A DNA stretch of 64,000 nucleotides from JABFSM01 sp963762545 (GCA_963762545.1 CAVXLC010000007.1:248001-312000); one strand, 5' to 3'. Counted from the first letter of the stretch, positions 1-9,099 are shown. Program-made: numbers and translations. Notes: a model not told the origin generated them from the sequence alone.

Positions 1-1
1 C

Positions 2-736
2 GATCAGCTGCGCGAGCAGCTCGATCCCGAGCGCACCGTCTTCGAGAGCGTGGCCGACGGCGCCGACTTCATCGAGATCGGCGGTGTCCGCAAGCATGTC
101 CTGGGCTACCTCCAGGAGTTCCTCTTCCCGCCCGACCGGGCCCGCACCCCGGTCAAGGCGCTCTCCGGAGGCGAGCGCAACCGGCTGCTGCTCGCCCGGC
201 TCTTCACCCGGTCGTTCAACCTGCTGGTGCTCGATGAGCCCACCAACGACCTCGACATCGAGACCCTCGATCTGCTGGAGGAGCTGCTCCTCGGGTTCTC
301 GGGCACGCTCCTGGTGGTGAGCCACGACCGGGCCTTTCTGGACAACGTCGTCACCAGCACCCTGGTGCTGGAGGGTGGTGGCGTCGTGGGAGAGTATGTC
401 GGCGGGTACACCGATTGGGTGCGCCAGCGGCGTCCCGCCCCGGCGGCCAAGGCCGGCGCGAGCGCGCGGCGGGCCCCGGAACCGGCGAGGCCGCGCGCGC
501 CCAAGCCGCGCCGCTTGACGATGAAGGAGGCCGGCGAGCTGGCCGCGCTGCCGGAGCGGATCGACGCGCTGGAAGGGGAGCGGGAACAGCTGTACCGGTC
601 GCTTGCGGACCCGGCCCTGCTGCGCGACGGCAAGGCCGCCGCCGCCGCGACGTCACGGCTGGCAGCGCTCACGGCCGAGCTCGATGGGTTGACTCGACGC
701 TGGGAGGAGCTGGAGACCGTCGCGTCCGGCGGGTGA
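2..736 (+). CDS. uup: ABC-F ATPase Uup, 3' part only
   Basis: The frame is already open at the window edge, so only about the last 244 residues are seen. They hold the end of the second nucleotide-binding domain: signature LSGGE, Walker B with DEPTNDLD, and the switch histidine in VVSHDRAF. A basic Pro/Ala-rich linker and a C-terminal coiled coil of about 75 residues (from PERIDALEGEREQL onward) follow. That tail is typical of the Uup subgroup of soluble ABC-F proteins, which bind ribosomes or branched DNA rather than transport. No membrane segment is visible. The GTG at 50 is internal, because homologous sequence continues upstream of it. The gene converges on the efflux operon with an 17-base gap. 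Confidence 0.85.
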   Translation, partial: DQLREQLDPERTVFESVADGADFIEIGGVRKHVLGYLQEFLFPPDRARTPVKALSGGERNRLLLARLFTRSFNLLVLDEPTNDLDIETLDLLEELLLGFSGTLLVVSHDRAFLDNVVTSTLVLEGGGVVGEYVGGYTDWVRQRRPAPAAKAGASARRAPEPARPRAPKPRRLTMKEAGELAALPERIDALEGEREQLYRSLADPALLRDGKAAAAATSRLAALTAELDGLTRRWEELETVASGG

Positions 737-753
737 TTCGTCCTGCGGTGCCG

Positions 754-2244
754 TCAGGGCTTCGGCGCCGGCCCCCACCCCCCGCCGAGCGCCTTGTAGA
801 GCCGCACGGTGGCGCCGAGATACTGCCGCTCGGTCTGGGTCATGGTGAGCTGGGCCTGGAAGAGCCCCCGCTGAGCATCCAGCACCTCGAGGTAGCTCGA
901 TACTCCATTTTCATAGCGGCGCCGGGCCAGCTCGAAGGCCCGGCTCAGCGCCAGCACCTGGGTGTTCTGCGCCACCAGCTGATCCTTCATGAGCCGGAGG
1001 CCCACCAGCGCGTCATCCGCTTCCTGGAGGGCGGTGAGCACGGCCGTGTCGTAATGGGCCCGCGCCTGCTCGACGCGGGCGCTCGCGGCGCGCTGCTGAT
1101 TGAGCAGCTTGCCGCCCGTGAAGAGCGGCACCGAGATGCCCAGCTGCGCGAAGTACACCTCGGCCGACGAGTCGAACAGATTGTGAACGTCGGCCCGCTG
1201 GCGCCCGTACTGGCCGGTGATCGCCACCCGGGGCAGCCGGTTGCCCAAGGCCAGTCCGACCCGGGCGGTGGCGGCCTGGAGCTCGCGCTCCGCCCGCCGG
1301 ACGTCGGGCCGCCGCAGGAGGAGCGCGGCGGGAATCGAATCGGGCACCGCGACCGCCTGGACCGCGTCGGCGAGCGGCTTTCCCCGCGGCAGCAGCCCGG
1401 GAGCCCGCCCCAGCAGCACCGAGAGCCGGTGCTCCGTCTCGGCGCGCTGCCGGGCGAAGTCCGCGACCCGCCCCGCGGGATCTGCGGCTTCGGCCTCGAA
1501 TTGTCGCACGTCGAGCTCGGAGATGACCCCTTCGGCGAACCGGCGTCGCGCCAGCGCGAGCGAGGCCCGGCGGGTGTCCAGGGTCTGTTCCGCGATGGAG
1601 ACTTCCTGGTCCAGCTGGCGGAGATCGAGGTAGGCGGTGACCACGTCGCTCACCAGCGTCACCACCGCCGAGCGCTCCGCCTCCTCCTGCGCCGCGAGAT
1701 CGAACCCCGCCGCTTCGGTCTGACGCCGGAGCCTGCCCCAAAAGTCCAGCTCCCAGGCAAGATCCGCGGTGAGCCGTACCACGTCGAAGTTCTGCGGAGG
1801 AAACGACCCGAACACGCTCTGGTTGGTGCTGCGCGCCCCGTTCGCGGTGATCTGGGGGAAGAGGTCGCCGCGCGCCACGCCGACCAGGGCCCGGTATTCC
1901 CTGACCCGCGCCACCGCGAGCCGGAGATCCTGGTTGCCGGACATCGCCGCCTCGACCAGGGCAACCAGCACCGAATCATCGAGCACGGCCAGCCAGGGAC
2001 GGTCGTTCAGAGTGTCGAGGCCCAGGGGCCGGGCGGTCCAGGGCCCGGGGGTCGAATCGCGGCGGTCCGTCGCGCGAGCCGCCGCCAGCGAGTCGAGGAA
2101 GGCGCGGGTGCTCGGCGCGGTCAGGCTGTCCACCGGCCGCACCGCGGCCGGCGTGGGCTGGCGGATCCGGGTGGACGGTCCCACCGCGCAGCCGAAGGCG
2201 GCGAGCAGGACCAGGACCGCCGGGAGCGCGACGACGCATCTCAG
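754..2244 (-). CDS. RND efflux outer-membrane factor, NodT/OprM family lipoprotein
   Basis: Outer-membrane channel of a tripartite efflux pump. Two OEP repeats cover most of the protein, with typical stretches such as AELDFWGRLRR, RRPDVRRAERELQAATARVG and RRYENGVSSYLEVLDAQR. The first usual start in frame is GTG at 2184, but that would omit a lipoprotein-type signal peptide (VVALPAVLVLLAAFGC) encoded just upstream in the same frame. That signal can only be included from a CTG at 2244, which overlaps the TGA of the pump gene as CTGA, the arrangement seen as GTGA or ATGA at many other junctions here. The ATG at 2239 is out of frame. Last gene of the three-gene operon. The family is certain; the start is an inference. 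Confidence 0.85.
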   Translation of the reverse strand: MRCVVALPAVLVLLAAFGCAVGPSTRIRQPTPAAVRPVDSLTAPSTRAFLDSLAAARATDRRDSTPGPWTARPLGLDTLNDRPWLAVLDDSVLVALVEAAMSGNQDLRLAVARVREYRALVGVARGDLFPQITANGARSTNQSVFGSFPPQNFDVVRLTADLAWELDFWGRLRRQTEAAGFDLAAQEEAERSAVVTLVSDVVTAYLDLRQLDQEVSIAEQTLDTRRASLALARRRFAEGVISELDVRQFEAEAADPAGRVADFARQRAETEHRLSVLLGRAPGLLPRGKPLADAVQAVAVPDSIPAALLLRRPDVRRAERELQAATARVGLALGNRLPRVAITGQYGRQRADVHNLFDSSAEVYFAQLGISVPLFTGGKLLNQQRAASARVEQARAHYDTAVLTALQEADDALVGLRLMKDQLVAQNTQVLALSRAFELARRRYENGVSSYLEVLDAQRGLFQAQLTMTQTERQYLGATVRLYKALGGGWGPAPKP

Positions 2245-5200
2245 TGCTCCGCCGCGGCGACCGGAGCGCTCGGCGCCGCCGCCCGCCCGCGCCGCGTGAA
2301 CCCGGCAATCACCGAGAAGAACAACGGGATGAAAAAGATGCCCACCAGCGTGGCCACCAGCATGCCGGCGAAGACACCGGTGCCGATGGAGTGGCGGCTC
2401 GCCGCGCCGGCGCCGCCCGCCACGACCAGAGGGGTCACCCCGAGAATGAACGCCAGCGAGGTCATCAGGATCGGGCGGAGCCGCTGCCGGGCCGCCTCCC
2501 GCGCGGCATCCTTGACGGAGTAGCCCCGGGCCAGGAGCTCATTGGCGAATTCCACGATCAGGATCGCGTTCTTGGCCGCGAGCCCGATGACCGCGATCAT
2601 CCCGACCTGGAAATACACGTCGTTCGCCATCCCGCGGAGCCAGGCCCCGAGCAGCGCCCCGAACACGCCGAACGGCACGCCCAGCAGCACCGCGAAGGGA
2701 ATGGCGAAGCTCTCGTATTGCGCCGCCAGCACCAGGAACACCATGATCAGCCCCAGCACGATGACCAGCGAGCTGCTGCCCGACGAGATCCGCTCCTGGA
2801 ACGTCTGGCCGCTGTATCCGTAGCCGATCCCCTGGGACGCGTATTTGTCCGCTACCAGTCGCTCCACCGCGGCGATGAGCTGCCCGGAGCTCTTGCCCGG
2901 CTTGGGTTGGGCCGTGACCAGCGCGGACGGGAATCCGTTGAACCGGGAGATGATGCTGGGTCCGCCCCGCATTTCGGTCGAGACCAGCGCGGAGAGGGGC
3001 ACCATGTCTCCGTGCGAGCTCCGGACGTAGAACCGGCCAATGTCCTCGGGCTTCTGACGGAACTCGCTGTCCGCTTCGGCCTGCACCCGGAAGGTTCGCC
3101 CGGCCAGGTTGAAGTCGTTGATGTAGAGCGAGGACAGCATCGCCTGCAGGGTGCTGAAGATCTGCCCCGGCCCCACCCCCCGCGCGTACGCCGCGTCCTG
3201 GTCGATCTTCACGTAGATCTGCGGCACGTCGGCGCGGATCTGGGTGACCGCGCCCTGCACCTCGGGGAGCGCGTTGGCGTCCCGGACGAAGTTCTGGGCG
3301 ATCGCGGCGAAGTCCCGGTACTCCGCTCCGGTCCGGGCCTGAAGATTCATCTCGAGCCCGCTGGTCCGACCGAGTCCGGGGATCTCGGGGAAATTGAAGC
3401 CGAACGACAGGGCCTCCTTGATCCCGAAGAGCTGCCCGTTGATCCGCGCGAGAATCCCGTCGAGACTCTGGCTCTTCCCGGAGCGCTGGCTCCACGGCTT
3501 GAGCCGCACGAACATCGTGGCGCTGTTGGTCTGCTGCGAAAAAGTGAGCAGGTCGAGCCCCACCAGGGTGACCGACGACATGATCGAGGGATCTGCCAGC
3601 ACGATCTTCTCCACCTTCGTCACCACCGCTTCGGTGCGCTGCCGCGACGCGGCGTCGGGCAGTTGCACCGCGAGCACGAAGAAGCCCTTGTCCTCCAGGG
3701 GAATGAAGGCGCTCGGCACCTTGCGGAACAGCAGCAGCGTCAGCCCCACCACCACCAGGAACACGGCGATCCAGCTGCGCGGGCGGGCCACCATCCGGCC
3801 GGCCGCGCCCAGGTAACGGGTCCGGATCCGCTCAAAGAGGCGATTGAACGCCTGAAAGAAACGATTCTCGGTCTCCGCCGGGGAGTGCTGCAGCAGGCCG
3901 GCACACAGCGCCGGCGTCAGGGTCAGGGCCACGATGCCGGAGATCACGATCGCGATCACGATGGTGAGGGCGAACTCCTTGTACATCGCCCCGGTGATTC
4001 CGCTGATGAAGGCCACCGGCACGAATACCGCGCAGAGGGAGAGCACGATCGCCACCAGGGCTCCGCTGACCTGCCGGATGGCCTTGTCCGCCGCCTGCCG
4101 GGGCGGTAGATGCTCCTCCTCCATGATCCGCTCGACGTTCTCGATCACCACGATCGCGTCGTCGACCACGATGCCGATCGCCAGCACCAGGCCGAACAGG
4201 GTCAGCGTGTTGATGGTGAACCCCAGGATCTCCAGTCCCAGGAAGGTTCCGATGATGCTGACCGGGACGGCCAGAATCGGAATGACCGTGGCCCGCCAGC
4301 TCTCCAGGAACAGGAACACCACCAGGGTCACCAGCAGCATGGCCTCGAGCAGCGTCTTGACGACCTCTTCCATCGAGGTGGTGATGAACGGGGTGGTATC
4401 AAAGGGAATCGCGTACTTGATGCCCGCCGGAAATCCCTTCTGCAGCTCGTTCATCCGTTGCTCGACGGCGCCCCGCACCCGGAGCTGGTTGGCGCCGGGG
4501 CGGGCATACACCAGGAAGAAGGCGGTCGGACGCCCGCTCAGGCGTCCCCCGGCGTCGTAGCTCTGCGCGCCCAGATGCACCCGTGCGATGTCGCTGACCC
4601 GCACCACCGAGCCGTCCGGCCGGGACCGCACGATGATGTTCCCGAATTGCGCCGGCTCGGTGAGCCGCCCGCTGGTGGTGACCGGCAGCGTGAGCTCGGT
4701 TCCCTTCGGCGCCGGTTCCCGCCCCAGCCGCCCGGCGGGGTGGGTGACGTTCTGTTCCCGCACCGCCTGCGCCACGTCGTCCACGGTGATGCCCAGCTGG
4801 GCCATCTTCTCGGGGTCGAGTGACATGAGCATGGAGAAGTCCGCCCCGCCGAAGACCTGGGCATTCCCTACCCCGGGAACCCGCTTGAGCTCGTCGCCCA
4901 CGTACAGCGTGGCGTAGTTGCTCAGGTACAGCGCGTCGTAGCGGGGATCGTCCGACACCAGCGCCAGCACCATCAGGATGTTGGTGTTGGTCTTCTGCAC
5001 CACGATGCCCTGGCGCCGAACCTCCTCGGGCAGCTGCGGCTCGGCCAGCTTGACCGCATTCTGGACTTCGACGGCGGCCAGGTCCTGGTCCCGGGAAATA
5101 TCGAAATAGACCGAGAGCGACATCACCCCGGTGCTCGAGTTCGCCGACTGGTAGTAGAGCAGGCCGTCGAGCCCGGAGAGCTGCTGCTCGATCGGTGCCG

Positions 5201-5405
5201 CCACCGCCTGAGCCACGTCCTCCGCGTTGGCGCCGGGATAGATCGCGGTCACCTGCACGGCGGGCGGCGTGATCTGGGGAAATCGGTTGATCGGCAGCCG
5301 GACCAGGGCAAACCCGCCCAGCAGCGTGATCACGATCGAGATCACCGCCGCCAGAACCGGCCGGCGAATGAAGAAGTAGCGGATCTCCCCGGGCTGCTCG
5401 CTCAC
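2241..5405 (-). CDS. RND multidrug efflux pump, HAE1 (AcrB/MexB-like) inner-membrane subunit
   Basis: Proton-driven drug exporter of 1,054 residues, the usual AcrB length. It opens with the family signature FFIRRPVLAAVISIVI (TM1) followed by a periplasmic porter domain (PTxQV-like APPAVQVTAIYPGANAEDV). The central TM block contains GIVVDDAIVVIENVER, whose two adjacent Asp residues match the proton-relay pair of AcrB. A second periplasmic half and a final TM bundle (GLAAKNAILIVEFANE) complete the fold. GTG at 5405 is chosen because it starts exactly at the conserved N-terminus and overlaps the fusion-protein stop by four bases (GTGA). Substrates cannot be predicted. Confidence 0.95.
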   Translation of the reverse strand: MSEQPGEIRYFFIRRPVLAAVISIVITLLGGFALVRLPINRFPQITPPAVQVTAIYPGANAEDVAQAVAAPIEQQLSGLDGLLYYQSANSSTGVMSLSVYFDISRDQDLAAVEVQNAVKLAEPQLPEEVRRQGIVVQKTNTNILMVLALVSDDPRYDALYLSNYATLYVGDELKRVPGVGNAQVFGGADFSMLMSLDPEKMAQLGITVDDVAQAVREQNVTHPAGRLGREPAPKGTELTLPVTTSGRLTEPAQFGNIIVRSRPDGSVVRVSDIARVHLGAQSYDAGGRLSGRPTAFFLVYARPGANQLRVRGAVEQRMNELQKGFPAGIKYAIPFDTTPFITTSMEEVVKTLLEAMLLVTLVVFLFLESWRATVIPILAVPVSIIGTFLGLEILGFTINTLTLFGLVLAIGIVVDDAIVVIENVERIMEEEHLPPRQAADKAIRQVSGALVAIVLSLCAVFVPVAFISGITGAMYKEFALTIVIAIVISGIVALTLTPALCAGLLQHSPAETENRFFQAFNRLFERIRTRYLGAAGRMVARPRSWIAVFLVVVGLTLLLFRKVPSAFIPLEDKGFFVLAVQLPDAASRQRTEAVVTKVEKIVLADPSIMSSVTLVGLDLLTFSQQTNSATMFVRLKPWSQRSGKSQSLDGILARINGQLFGIKEALSFGFNFPEIPGLGRTSGLEMNLQARTGAEYRDFAAIAQNFVRDANALPEVQGAVTQIRADVPQIYVKIDQDAAYARGVGPGQIFSTLQAMLSSLYINDFNLAGRTFRVQAEADSEFRQKPEDIGRFYVRSSHGDMVPLSALVSTEMRGGPSIISRFNGFPSALVTAQPKPGKSSGQLIAAVERLVADKYASQGIGYGYSGQTFQERISSGSSSLVIVLGLIMVFLVLAAQYESFAIPFAVLLGVPFGVFGALLGAWLRGMANDVYFQVGMIAVIGLAAKNAILIVEFANELLARGYSVKDAAREAARQRLRPILMTSLAFILGVTPLVVAGGAGAASRHSIGTGVFAGMLVATLVGIFFIPLFFSVIAGFTRRGRAAAPSAPVAAAEH

Positions 5406-6568
5406 TGGGGTTTCCCCGGTGCAGCGCTGCCGTCCCCGGCCGGCACCGGATGCACCTTGGCGCCGGGCCCCACCTTCTGGATACCGTCCACGATCACCCG
5501 GTCCCCCGACACCAGCCCCGATTCGATCACCCACTGGTTGTCGGCCCAGCTCGTTGCGATCACATCCTTGACCCGGACCGTGTCCCCGGCCGCGACCACG
5601 TAGACGGTCTGTCGGCCCAGCTGCTGCAGCACGGCACGCTGCGGCACGACGATCGCGCTGTCACGCACCAGACCGAGCAGCCGGATCCGAACGAACTGTC
5701 CCGGCACCAGCAGGTGATCCGGATTGGGGAATTCGGCCCGGAATTGCTGGGTTCCGGTGGCGGGGTCTACGACCGGATCCACGAAATCGAGCCGGCCCTG
5801 GCTCGGCGCCGGTCTCCCGTCCGGCAGGATCGCCTGGAACTTGAGGCCGCCGTCCGGCACCAGCATGCGGGCGGAGCGCGGGTCGCGGCGCCACGCCAGC
5901 TGCTGCTGGGCGGAAGGCCGGAACACCACGTAGATCGGGTCCAGGACATCGATATAGGTGAGGATGTCGTCGGTGCCGCGTACCCTGGCGCCGACTTCCA
6001 GCAGGGCCTTGCCGACCCGGCCCGACAGCTCGGCGCGCACCATGGTGTCGTCGAGATTCTTCTTGGCCCGGTCCGCGACGCCCCGGGCTTCCTCGACCGA
6101 GGCGTCGGCCTGCTTCACCTGCGCTGCGGCGTTGTCGTAGTCCTGGCGCGAGATGGCGTTGTCTGAAAGCAGGGCGGCGAAGCGGGTGAGTGTCTGCTTG
6201 GCGTTGACCGCCCGCGCCTCCGCCTCCGTGAGCCGGGCCCGGGCCGCGCGCCAGTCGGCCTCGAACGCGGTCTGGTCGATTTCATAGAGCACCGCGCCCG
6301 CCTTCACCACCTGTCCCTCGTTGAAGGGACGGGCCTTCACGACGCCGGCCACCTGGGAGCGCACCTGCACGCTCTTGGAGGCCTCGACGCTCCCCGCGAA
6401 CTCGAAGACCTGTTCCAGTCTTCGGGGCGCGATGTCGACGACCGCGACCTCGGCGGGAGGCGGTGCGAACGGAGCCGCCGGTTTGCTGCAGGCGAGGGCA
6501 ACCAGGGCCGCTGCGGAAACGAGTGCCGCACCTGTGGCGCGCTGTCGTACGTTACGCATCCGGTCCAT
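5402..6568 (-). CDS. RND periplasmic adaptor (membrane fusion protein), lipoprotein
   Basis: Adaptor of the efflux pump, 388 residues, AcrA/MexA family. The N-terminus is a lipoprotein signal (TGAALVSAAALVALAC), so it is anchored in the inner membrane by lipid. A lipoyl-type half-motif (VRSQVAGVVKARPFNEGQ), an alpha-helical hairpin rich in Ala/Arg/Glu, the second lipoyl half, a beta-barrel domain and a membrane-proximal domain follow. ATG at 6568 is used; ATG at 6559 is equally possible. First gene of the operon adaptor-pump-channel. Expression probably starts from the divergent promoter region at 6622-6655. Confidence 0.93.
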   Translation of the reverse strand: MDRMRNVRQRATGAALVSAAALVALACSKPAAPFAPPPAEVAVVDIAPRRLEQVFEFAGSVEASKSVQVRSQVAGVVKARPFNEGQVVKAGAVLYEIDQTAFEADWRAARARLTEAEARAVNAKQTLTRFAALLSDNAISRQDYDNAAAQVKQADASVEEARGVADRAKKNLDDTMVRAELSGRVGKALLEVGARVRGTDDILTYIDVLDPIYVVFRPSAQQQLAWRRDPRSARMLVPDGGLKFQAILPDGRPAPSQGRLDFVDPVVDPATGTQQFRAEFPNPDHLLVPGQFVRIRLLGLVRDSAIVVPQRAVLQQLGRQTVYVVAAGDTVRVKDVIATSWADNQWVIESGLVSGDRVIVDGIQKVGPGAKVHPVPAGDGSAAPGKPQ

Positions 6569-6621
6569 CCGGGAAGAGCTGCATGGTGACGCTTCAGAGT
6601 CCTCGCCCTGCCACGCCCGGA

Positions 6622-6655
6622 CCGGAATTCCGGCGCCGAGGGGATGGGTATAATA
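6622..6655. promoter_or_regulatory. Overlapping divergent -10 elements with a 12-bp perfect palindrome
   Basis: A consensus TATAAT lies at 6649-6654 on the plus strand, and TATTAT (6655-6650) lies over it on the minus strand, reading toward the efflux operon. The perfect palindrome CCGGAATTCCGG occupies 6622-6633. It falls just downstream of the expected start of the leftward transcript and in the -35 region of a rightward one. This is a plausible operator position, but the palindrome contains a common restriction-site core and no regulator gene is adjacent. Confidence 0.4.
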
Positions 6656-6749
6656 GCGACACCCCATCGGCTCGGCCGAGTCCCCGCCGGGCGAAACGGT
6701 GGATATGGACCCCCCCGGCCCCGTGCCGGTGTGAGCCCCCGAGGTCCGG

Positions 6750-6776
6750 TGTCGATTCGGCGCTCTCCCGAACGAC
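6750..6776 (+). promoter_or_regulatory. ECF42-type promoter
   Basis: TGTCGA at 6750-6755 and CGAC at 6773-6776 are separated by 17 bases and lie 40 bases before the YCII gene. TGTCGA in the -35 region with CGA/TC in the -10 region is the promoter pattern reported for ECF42 sigma factors. The next operon encodes such a sigma factor, so autoregulation is the simple reading. Confidence 0.65.
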
Positions 6777-6816
6777 TATCTGGCGTCCCCACCGTCCACA
6801 CCAACTGGAGCGAGCC

Positions 6817-7173
6817 ATGAAATACCTGTGCCTGATCTACGACGACGAGACCACCTGGGGTAGGATGCCGAAGCCGGAGGTGGACGCGATGATGGCCGAG
6901 TACGGCGCCTTCACCGCCGACATCAAGCGGAGCGGACATTACCTGGGCGGGAACCCGCTGCAGCCGACACAGGCCGCCTCCACCGTCCGGGTGCGAAAGG
7001 GCAAGATCTCGACCACCGACGGCCCGTTCGCGGAAACCAAGGAACAGCTGGGCGGATACTATCTGATCGAGGCCAGGGATTTGAACGACGCGATTCAGGT
7101 CGCGGCCCGGATTCCCTCGGCGCGGGTCGGCTGTGTCGAGGTACGTCCCATCATGGACTTGAATGCCGGCTGA
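6817..7173 (+). CDS. YCII-related (DGPF) domain protein
   Basis: Small cytoplasmic protein of 118 residues made of a single YCII/DGPF domain, with the DGPF motif at residues 68-71 and a typical start (MKYLCLIYDDE). The biochemical role of these proteins is not established; they are the conserved neighbours of ECF42 sigma factors. ATG at 6817 follows a GGAG ribosome-binding site. The 3' end overlaps the sigma-factor gene by 11 bases, so the two are co-transcribed and probably translationally coupled. The operon is likely driven by the promoter at 6750-6776. Confidence 0.9.
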   Translation: MKYLCLIYDDETTWGRMPKPEVDAMMAEYGAFTADIKRSGHYLGGNPLQPTQAASTVRVRKGKISTTDGPFAETKEQLGGYYLIEARDLNDAIQVAARIPSARVGCVEVRPIMDLNAG

Positions 7174-8407
7174 CGAAACCCGGAGCGTCCTGGAGTCGCT
7201 CTATCGGACCGACTCCCGGCGCGTCCTGGCTACCTTGATCCGCCTCCTCGGCGACTTCGACCTCGCCGAGGAGGCGTTGCACGAAGCCTTCGCGGCCGCG
7301 CTGGCGCGCTGGCCGGACAGCGGAATTCCGGAGCATCCGCGGGCGTGGCTGGTCTCGACCGGCCGTTTCAAGGCGATCGACCAGCTGCGCCGACGAGCCC
7401 GATTCGATGCCTCCCTGGCCCTGGTGGCCGAACGGTTGGGGGACCCGCAGGCCCCCGCGCCGGACCTCGAGGACGAGGGAGTGGAGGACGACCGGCTTCG
7501 CCTGATCTTCACCTGCTGTCACCCCGCTCTCCCGCCCGACGCGCGAATCGCGCTGACGCTCCGGGAAGTCTGCGGGCTGGAAACCGAGGCGATCGCCCGG
7601 GCCTTCCTCGTTTCCGCTCCCGCCCTGGCGCAGCGGATCGTGCGCGCCAAGGCCAAGATCCGCGACGCCGGGATCCCCTACCAGGTGCCGGTGCGCGGTG
7701 ATCTCCCCGAGCGCCTCGACGGGGTGCTGCACGTCATCTACCTGGTCTTCAACGAGGGATATTCCGCCTCTTCGGGCACATCGCTGACCCGGCATGATCT
7801 GTCCGGCGAGGCCATCCGGCTGGGACGGTTGCTGGCCGAGCTCCTGCCGGAGCCCGAGGCGCTGGGGCTCCTCGCACTGATGCTCCTGCACGACTCCCGT
7901 CGCGAGACCCGCATGTCGCCCTCCGCGGAGCTGGTGCTCCTGTCCGATCAGGATCGCGGCCGGTGGGACCGGGGCCAGATCGCCGAAGGGTGTGCCCTGG
8001 TGGAGCGGGCCCTCGCATCGCGCCGGTTCGGACCGTACACGCTCCAGGCCGCCATCGCGGCGGTGCACGCCGAAGCGCCCGACGCGGAAGCCACCGACTG
8101 GCGGCAGATCGTCGGCCTCTACGATGTGCTGCTCCGGGCGGACCCGTCACCGGTGGTCGAGCTCAACCGCGCCGCCGCGGTTGCGATGCGCGGCGGGCCC
8201 GCGGCGGGACTCGCGCTCATCGACGGGATCCTCTCCCGGGGGGATCTGGCCGAGTATCACCTGGCCCACTCGGCGCGGGCGGATCTCCTCCGGCGGCTGG
8301 GCCGGACCGCCGAGGCGATCGCGGCCTACCAGCGGGCGCTCGGGCTGACGGCGCAGGAACCGGAGCGGCGTTTTCTGGAACGCCGGCTCCGGGAGCTGTC
8401 CACCTAG
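7163..8407 (+). CDS. ECF42-family RNA polymerase sigma factor with C-terminal extension
   Basis: 414 residues, about twice the size of a simple ECF sigma factor. Region 2 lies near residues 10-75 (LIRLLGDFDLAEEALHEAF; WLVSTGRFKAIDQLRRRAR). Region 4 lies near 110-165 (LTLREVCGLETEAIARAFLV, then AQRIVRAKAKIR). A C-terminal half of about 230 residues with a helical, TPR-like end (AELLRRLGRTAEAIAAYQRALG type) follows. That SnoaL-free extension and the adjacent DGPF protein define the ECF42 group. In this group the extension, rather than a classical anti-sigma factor, is thought to control activity. ATG at 7163 overlaps the upstream gene. Confidence 0.92.
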   Translation: MPADETRSVLESLYRTDSRRVLATLIRLLGDFDLAEEALHEAFAAALARWPDSGIPEHPRAWLVSTGRFKAIDQLRRRARFDASLALVAERLGDPQAPAPDLEDEGVEDDRLRLIFTCCHPALPPDARIALTLREVCGLETEAIARAFLVSAPALAQRIVRAKAKIRDAGIPYQVPVRGDLPERLDGVLHVIYLVFNEGYSASSGTSLTRHDLSGEAIRLGRLLAELLPEPEALGLLALMLLHDSRRETRMSPSAELVLLSDQDRGRWDRGQIAEGCALVERALASRRFGPYTLQAAIAAVHAEAPDAEATDWRQIVGLYDVLLRADPSPVVELNRAAAVAMRGGPAAGLALIDGILSRGDLAEYHLAHSARADLLRRLGRTAEAIAAYQRALGLTAQEPERRFLERRLRELST

Positions 8408-8484
8408 CGCCGGCGAGAGATCCGGGAGCGCCGGCCGGCTTCCCAGGCCGGAGCCGGTGAGCCCGCCACCCTTACTTTGGGACC

Positions 8485-9099
8485 ATGTTCCTCGGCAAGC
8501 CCTGGGTGGACCGCACCATCGCCGTGCTCGCGGCGCTGCCCTTCGGGTACGTGCTCTGGATCGACCTCCATGCCGGATCCCTGACCATCCCGCGCCTCGC
8601 GATCCTGTTCCAGCTCTCGCTGCTCATCCTCACCATGCTGATCCGGGTGCCCCCGGTCCGGGTGACGACGAATCCCCTCTATTGGCTCGTCGCGTTCGTG
8701 GCCAGCTACTACGGATTCCTCACCGCCAGCTTCATCGGCACCGGGCGCCCACTCCTGCCGCAAATGGCGACCGACACGCTGTCGGTCGTGAGCATCCTCG
8801 CGGACGTGTATGCCCGGCTCAGCCTGGGCCGCAACATCGGATTCGTGCCGGCCCAGCGCCGCCTGGTCTTCACCGGCCCCTACCGCGTGGTGCGCCATCC
8901 GATCTATTCCGCGCTGTTTCTGGCCGAGGCCTGCGTCATTCTCGAGAATTTTTCGTGGCTCAACCTGGGACTGAGCGCCGTGTTTCTGGGGCTGTTCGTG
9001 ATCAAGACCGTGATGGAGGAGAGCTTTCTGCGGATCGATCCGGCTTACGAACGGTATATGCGGGAGGTGCGCTACCGATGGATTCCAGGGCTAATCTGA
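8485..9099 (+). CDS. Isoprenylcysteine carboxyl methyltransferase-like integral membrane protein
   Basis: 204 residues, about five hydrophobic segments. The C-terminal half has the ICMT/phospholipid-methyltransferase signature GPYRVVRHPIY at 131-141, followed by an EE pair in VMEESFL and by YERYMREVRYRWIPG. This is the SAM- and substrate-binding core of the family. Bacterial members methylate diverse small or lipid substrates, so the target is unknown. A -10-like TACTTT at 8473-8478 ends 6 bases before the ATG and no Shine-Dalgarno is seen, suggesting a leaderless transcript separate from the sigma-factor operon. Confidence 0.85.
   Translation: MFLGKPWVDRTIAVLAALPFGYVLWIDLHAGSLTIPRLAILFQLSLLILTMLIRVPPVRVTTNPLYWLVAFVASYYGFLTASFIGTGRPLLPQMATDTLSVVSILADVYARLSLGRNIGFVPAQRRLVFTGPYRVVRHPIYSALFLAEACVILENFSWLNLGLSAVFLGLFVIKTVMEESFLRIDPAYERYMREVRYRWIPGLI

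Noticed and set aside
50..52. GTG at 50 as the start of the ABC-F gene
   Set aside because: In-frame sequence continues to the window edge with family-typical residues, so the gene is truncated by the window rather than starting there.
415..4109. Long plus-strand open frames (702 and 621 codons) over the efflux operon
   Set aside because: They are antisense to clear RND genes, have Arg/Gly/His-rich composition without motifs, and result from the high-GC codon bias.
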